A DNA stretch of 64,000 nt from Spirosoma agri. GTDB taxonomy: Bacteria > Bacteroidota > Bacteroidia > Cytophagales > Spirosomataceae. This document shows positions 62,752-64,000 of the stretch, piece after piece. Each line of letters starts with the position of its first letter. Positions within the stretch are counted from its first letter, which is position 1. The stretch covers positions 1,984,001-2,048,000 of the forward strand of contig NZ_JAAGNZ010000001.1 of assembly GCF_010747415.1 (NCBI RefSeq). The letters are read 5' to 3'. Under the pieces are notes generated by a model. The model had not been told where the DNA came from. It did no database searches and saw only the letters and a list, made by a program, of their open reading frames with translations. The translations under genes and the position numbers were made by a program.

Positions 62752-63384
62752 TCAGTTCCCTTTATCGACTGCCATACGCACGGCAAGGCCGGTCAGGATA
62801 CTGGCCATGACCCATTTCTGTACCCGGCTATAAAGTGGGCGCGCCTGGAACCAGCGTGCCATTCGGGCTGCGGACAGAATAATAATCATGTTGACCAAAC
62901 CGCTGATGGCCAACTGAGTCAGCCCCAGTTGCAGGTTCTGGGTCAGTAGCGAGCCGTATTTGGGATGGGTAAATTGCGGAAAGAACGACAAATAGAATAC
63001 GGCTACTTTCGGGTTCAGTACGTTCGTCAGGAAACCCACGCGAACTAGTTTCCAGTCGGAATCATGAGCCAGGTTTCTCGTTTGAAACGGTGAAACACCA
63101 CCGGGCCTGATTGCATCCCAGGCCAGATAAAGCAGGTAACCGACGCCGAGCCAGCGCAGTACTTCGTAAGCTACCGGGATGGCCAGAAACAAAGCCGTTA
63201 GCCCGAACGAGACTAGGCAACTATGGACCAGAAAACCAGCCAGCACCCCCGTGAGCGATATGAGCCCGGCGCGTCGCCCCTGGGTGATTGAGCGGGAGAT
63301 CAGGTAGATCATGTTGGGGCCGGGGCTGAGTACCAGGCCCAGAGCCGCCAACGCAAACAGCAGTAATTCGTTGATAGGAATCAT
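62752..63384 (-). CDS. LysE/RhtB-family amino-acid exporter
   Basis: About 210 residues from ATG 63384, which lies 5 bp after the upstream stop. Six hydrophobic segments with the family start LLLFALAALGLVLSPGPNMIYLISRSITQGRRAGL. It exports amino acids or homoserine lactone-like compounds. It is second in the minus-strand operon. The exact substrate is unknown. Confidence 0.9.
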   Translation of the reverse strand: MIPINELLLFALAALGLVLSPGPNMIYLISRSITQGRRAGLISLTGVLAGFLVHSCLVSFGLTALFLAIPVAYEVLRWLGVGYLLYLAWDAIRPGGVSPFQTRNLAHDSDWKLVRVGFLTNVLNPKVAVFYLSFFPQFTHPKYGSLLTQNLQLGLTQLAISGLVNMIIILSAARMARWFQARPLYSRVQKWVMASILTGLAVRMAVDKGN

Positions 63385-63389
63385 GGTGT

Positions 63390-64000
63390 TTAGTTCGGTT
63401 GCTGTATATAATCGGGTAAGGCTATTCCCTGACTGTAATCGGCCGTAACGGGTTCTAGCCGCATTGTTTTCAACGGAATTACGCCCGCCCACGTTGGTAA
63501 ATCCACGTCGTCAGGATCATCTCCGGGTCCACCCGTCCGGACTTTAGCCGACGCTTCGGCCAGTGAAAAAGCCAGTACCGTTGTTTTTCGCATTTCGCTG
63601 TCCGTCGTCGGACGGAGATCGGCCCAACGACCGGGAATCAAATGGTCCGTGATCAGCGCCAGTGCTTCCATTCGTTCATCTTCGTCCGTTACTTTCTCGG
63701 CGGTAGCGAAGATGATTACCGAGCGGTAATTGACCGAATGGTTAAACGCTGATTTAGCCAGCACCAGTCCATCGGCCAGCATAATCGAAATGCAGACGGG
63801 GCCACCTTTTTCGATTTCGCGAATGAAATGACTGCCAACAGACCCGTGGATATAGAGCCTGTTGCCACTTCGGGCAAACGCGGTAGGAATAGCCATTGGC
63901 TGACCATCGACAGCGTAACTGACGGTACAGAACAGGGCTTCGTCTAGAATCGGATGAATAATGTCGGCGTCGTAATGAACGCGTTTAGCGGAACGGCTGG
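63390..64000 (-). CDS. Pyridoxamine-5'-phosphate-oxidase-like flavoprotein (partial, runs off the window edge)
   Basis: At least 202 residues; the 5' end is beyond the right edge. Although an ATG occurs at 63896, the frame is open to the edge and reads RSAKRVHYDADIIHPILDEALFCTVSYAVDG before PMAIPTAFARSGNRLYIHGS, which is the normal family N terminus. FMN-binding split-barrel features include IPTAFARSGNRLYIHGSVGSHF and SVNYRSVIIFATAEKV. It probably oxidises or reduces a small molecule with FMN or F420-like chemistry. It is the first visible gene of the operon with LysE, PaiB and OsmC. Confidence 0.85.
   Translation of the reverse strand, partial: SRSAKRVHYDADIIHPILDEALFCTVSYAVDGQPMAIPTAFARSGNRLYIHGSVGSHFIREIEKGGPVCISIMLADGLVLAKSAFNHSVNYRSVIIFATAEKVTDEDERMEALALITDHLIPGRWADLRPTTDSEMRKTTVLAFSLAEASAKVRTGGPGDDPDDVDLPTWAGVIPLKTMRLEPVTADYSQGIALPDYIQQPN

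Overview
The window is chromosomal DNA from a member of the Bacteroidota, most likely Cytophagales and Spirosoma-like. The evidence is SusC/Oar-type TonB-dependent receptors with N-terminal carboxypeptidase-regulatory domains, many Bacteroidota lipoproteins, bacillithiol synthesis (bshA), a UbiA-type geranylgeranylglycerol-phosphate transferase, type II NADH dehydrogenase, promoters of the Bacteroidota TTG/TAnnTTTG type instead of Shine-Dalgarno signals, and roughly 50% GC. The genus is inferred from gene content, not proven. I saw no rRNA, tRNA, CRISPR array, prophage or intact insertion sequence.

Layout. 0-8 kb: a two-component system, an aldo/keto reductase, a small monooxygenase-fold protein, a HExxH lipoprotein, an MFS exporter, and a GNAT/GH43-like pair. 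8-10 kb: a thioredoxin-reductase-like flavoprotein and a His-rich cation diffusion facilitator. 10.3-13 kb: a cobalamin riboswitch followed by metE. 13-14.5 kb: a run of small genes (LOV-like PAS, CWC, hotdog thioesterase, unknown). 14.6-24.5 kb: a metal-homeostasis locus with a COG0523 GTPase, ZIP transporter, His-rich lipoprotein, Cys-rich small protein, TonB receptor, Cys-containing beta-propeller, MbnP-like lipoprotein, MbnH-like di-haem peroxidase and MerC-like membrane protein. 24.5-33 kb: a TapB-like protein, UbiA, bshA, NDH-2, fatty-acid hydroxylase, alpha/beta hydrolase, acidic small proteins, DoxX and lipoproteins. 33-40.5 kb: an isolated sufB, an RlmI-type methyltransferase, the pyruvate dehydrogenase E2, thioredoxin, a second hydroxylase and a thioesterase. 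40.6-48.8 kb: secreted proteins, a serine hydrolase, a flavin amine oxidase and an Oar-like TonB receptor. 48.9-57.6 kb: dnaE and polA. 57.7-64 kb: a broken DUF3471 remnant, MFS, SPFH, UspA, and a four-gene minus-strand operon (PPOX, LysE, PaiB, OsmC) that runs off the right edge.

The most notable signal is a shared 15-bp palindrome, TGCAAC-WWW-GTTGCR, found between genes at four places (9.1, 14.6, 17.5 and 24.45 kb), each next to a metal or thiol-redox gene. At two of them it overlaps the -33 element of a good TTG-N19/20-TAnnTTTG promoter. This looks like the operator of a Fur-family (Zur-like) regulon that joins zinc allocation (COG0523, ZIP) to an outer-membrane import module carrying an MbnP/MbnH pair, a pair known elsewhere for copper binding through an oxidised tryptophan. 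The regulator gene is not in the window, and the metal is an inference.
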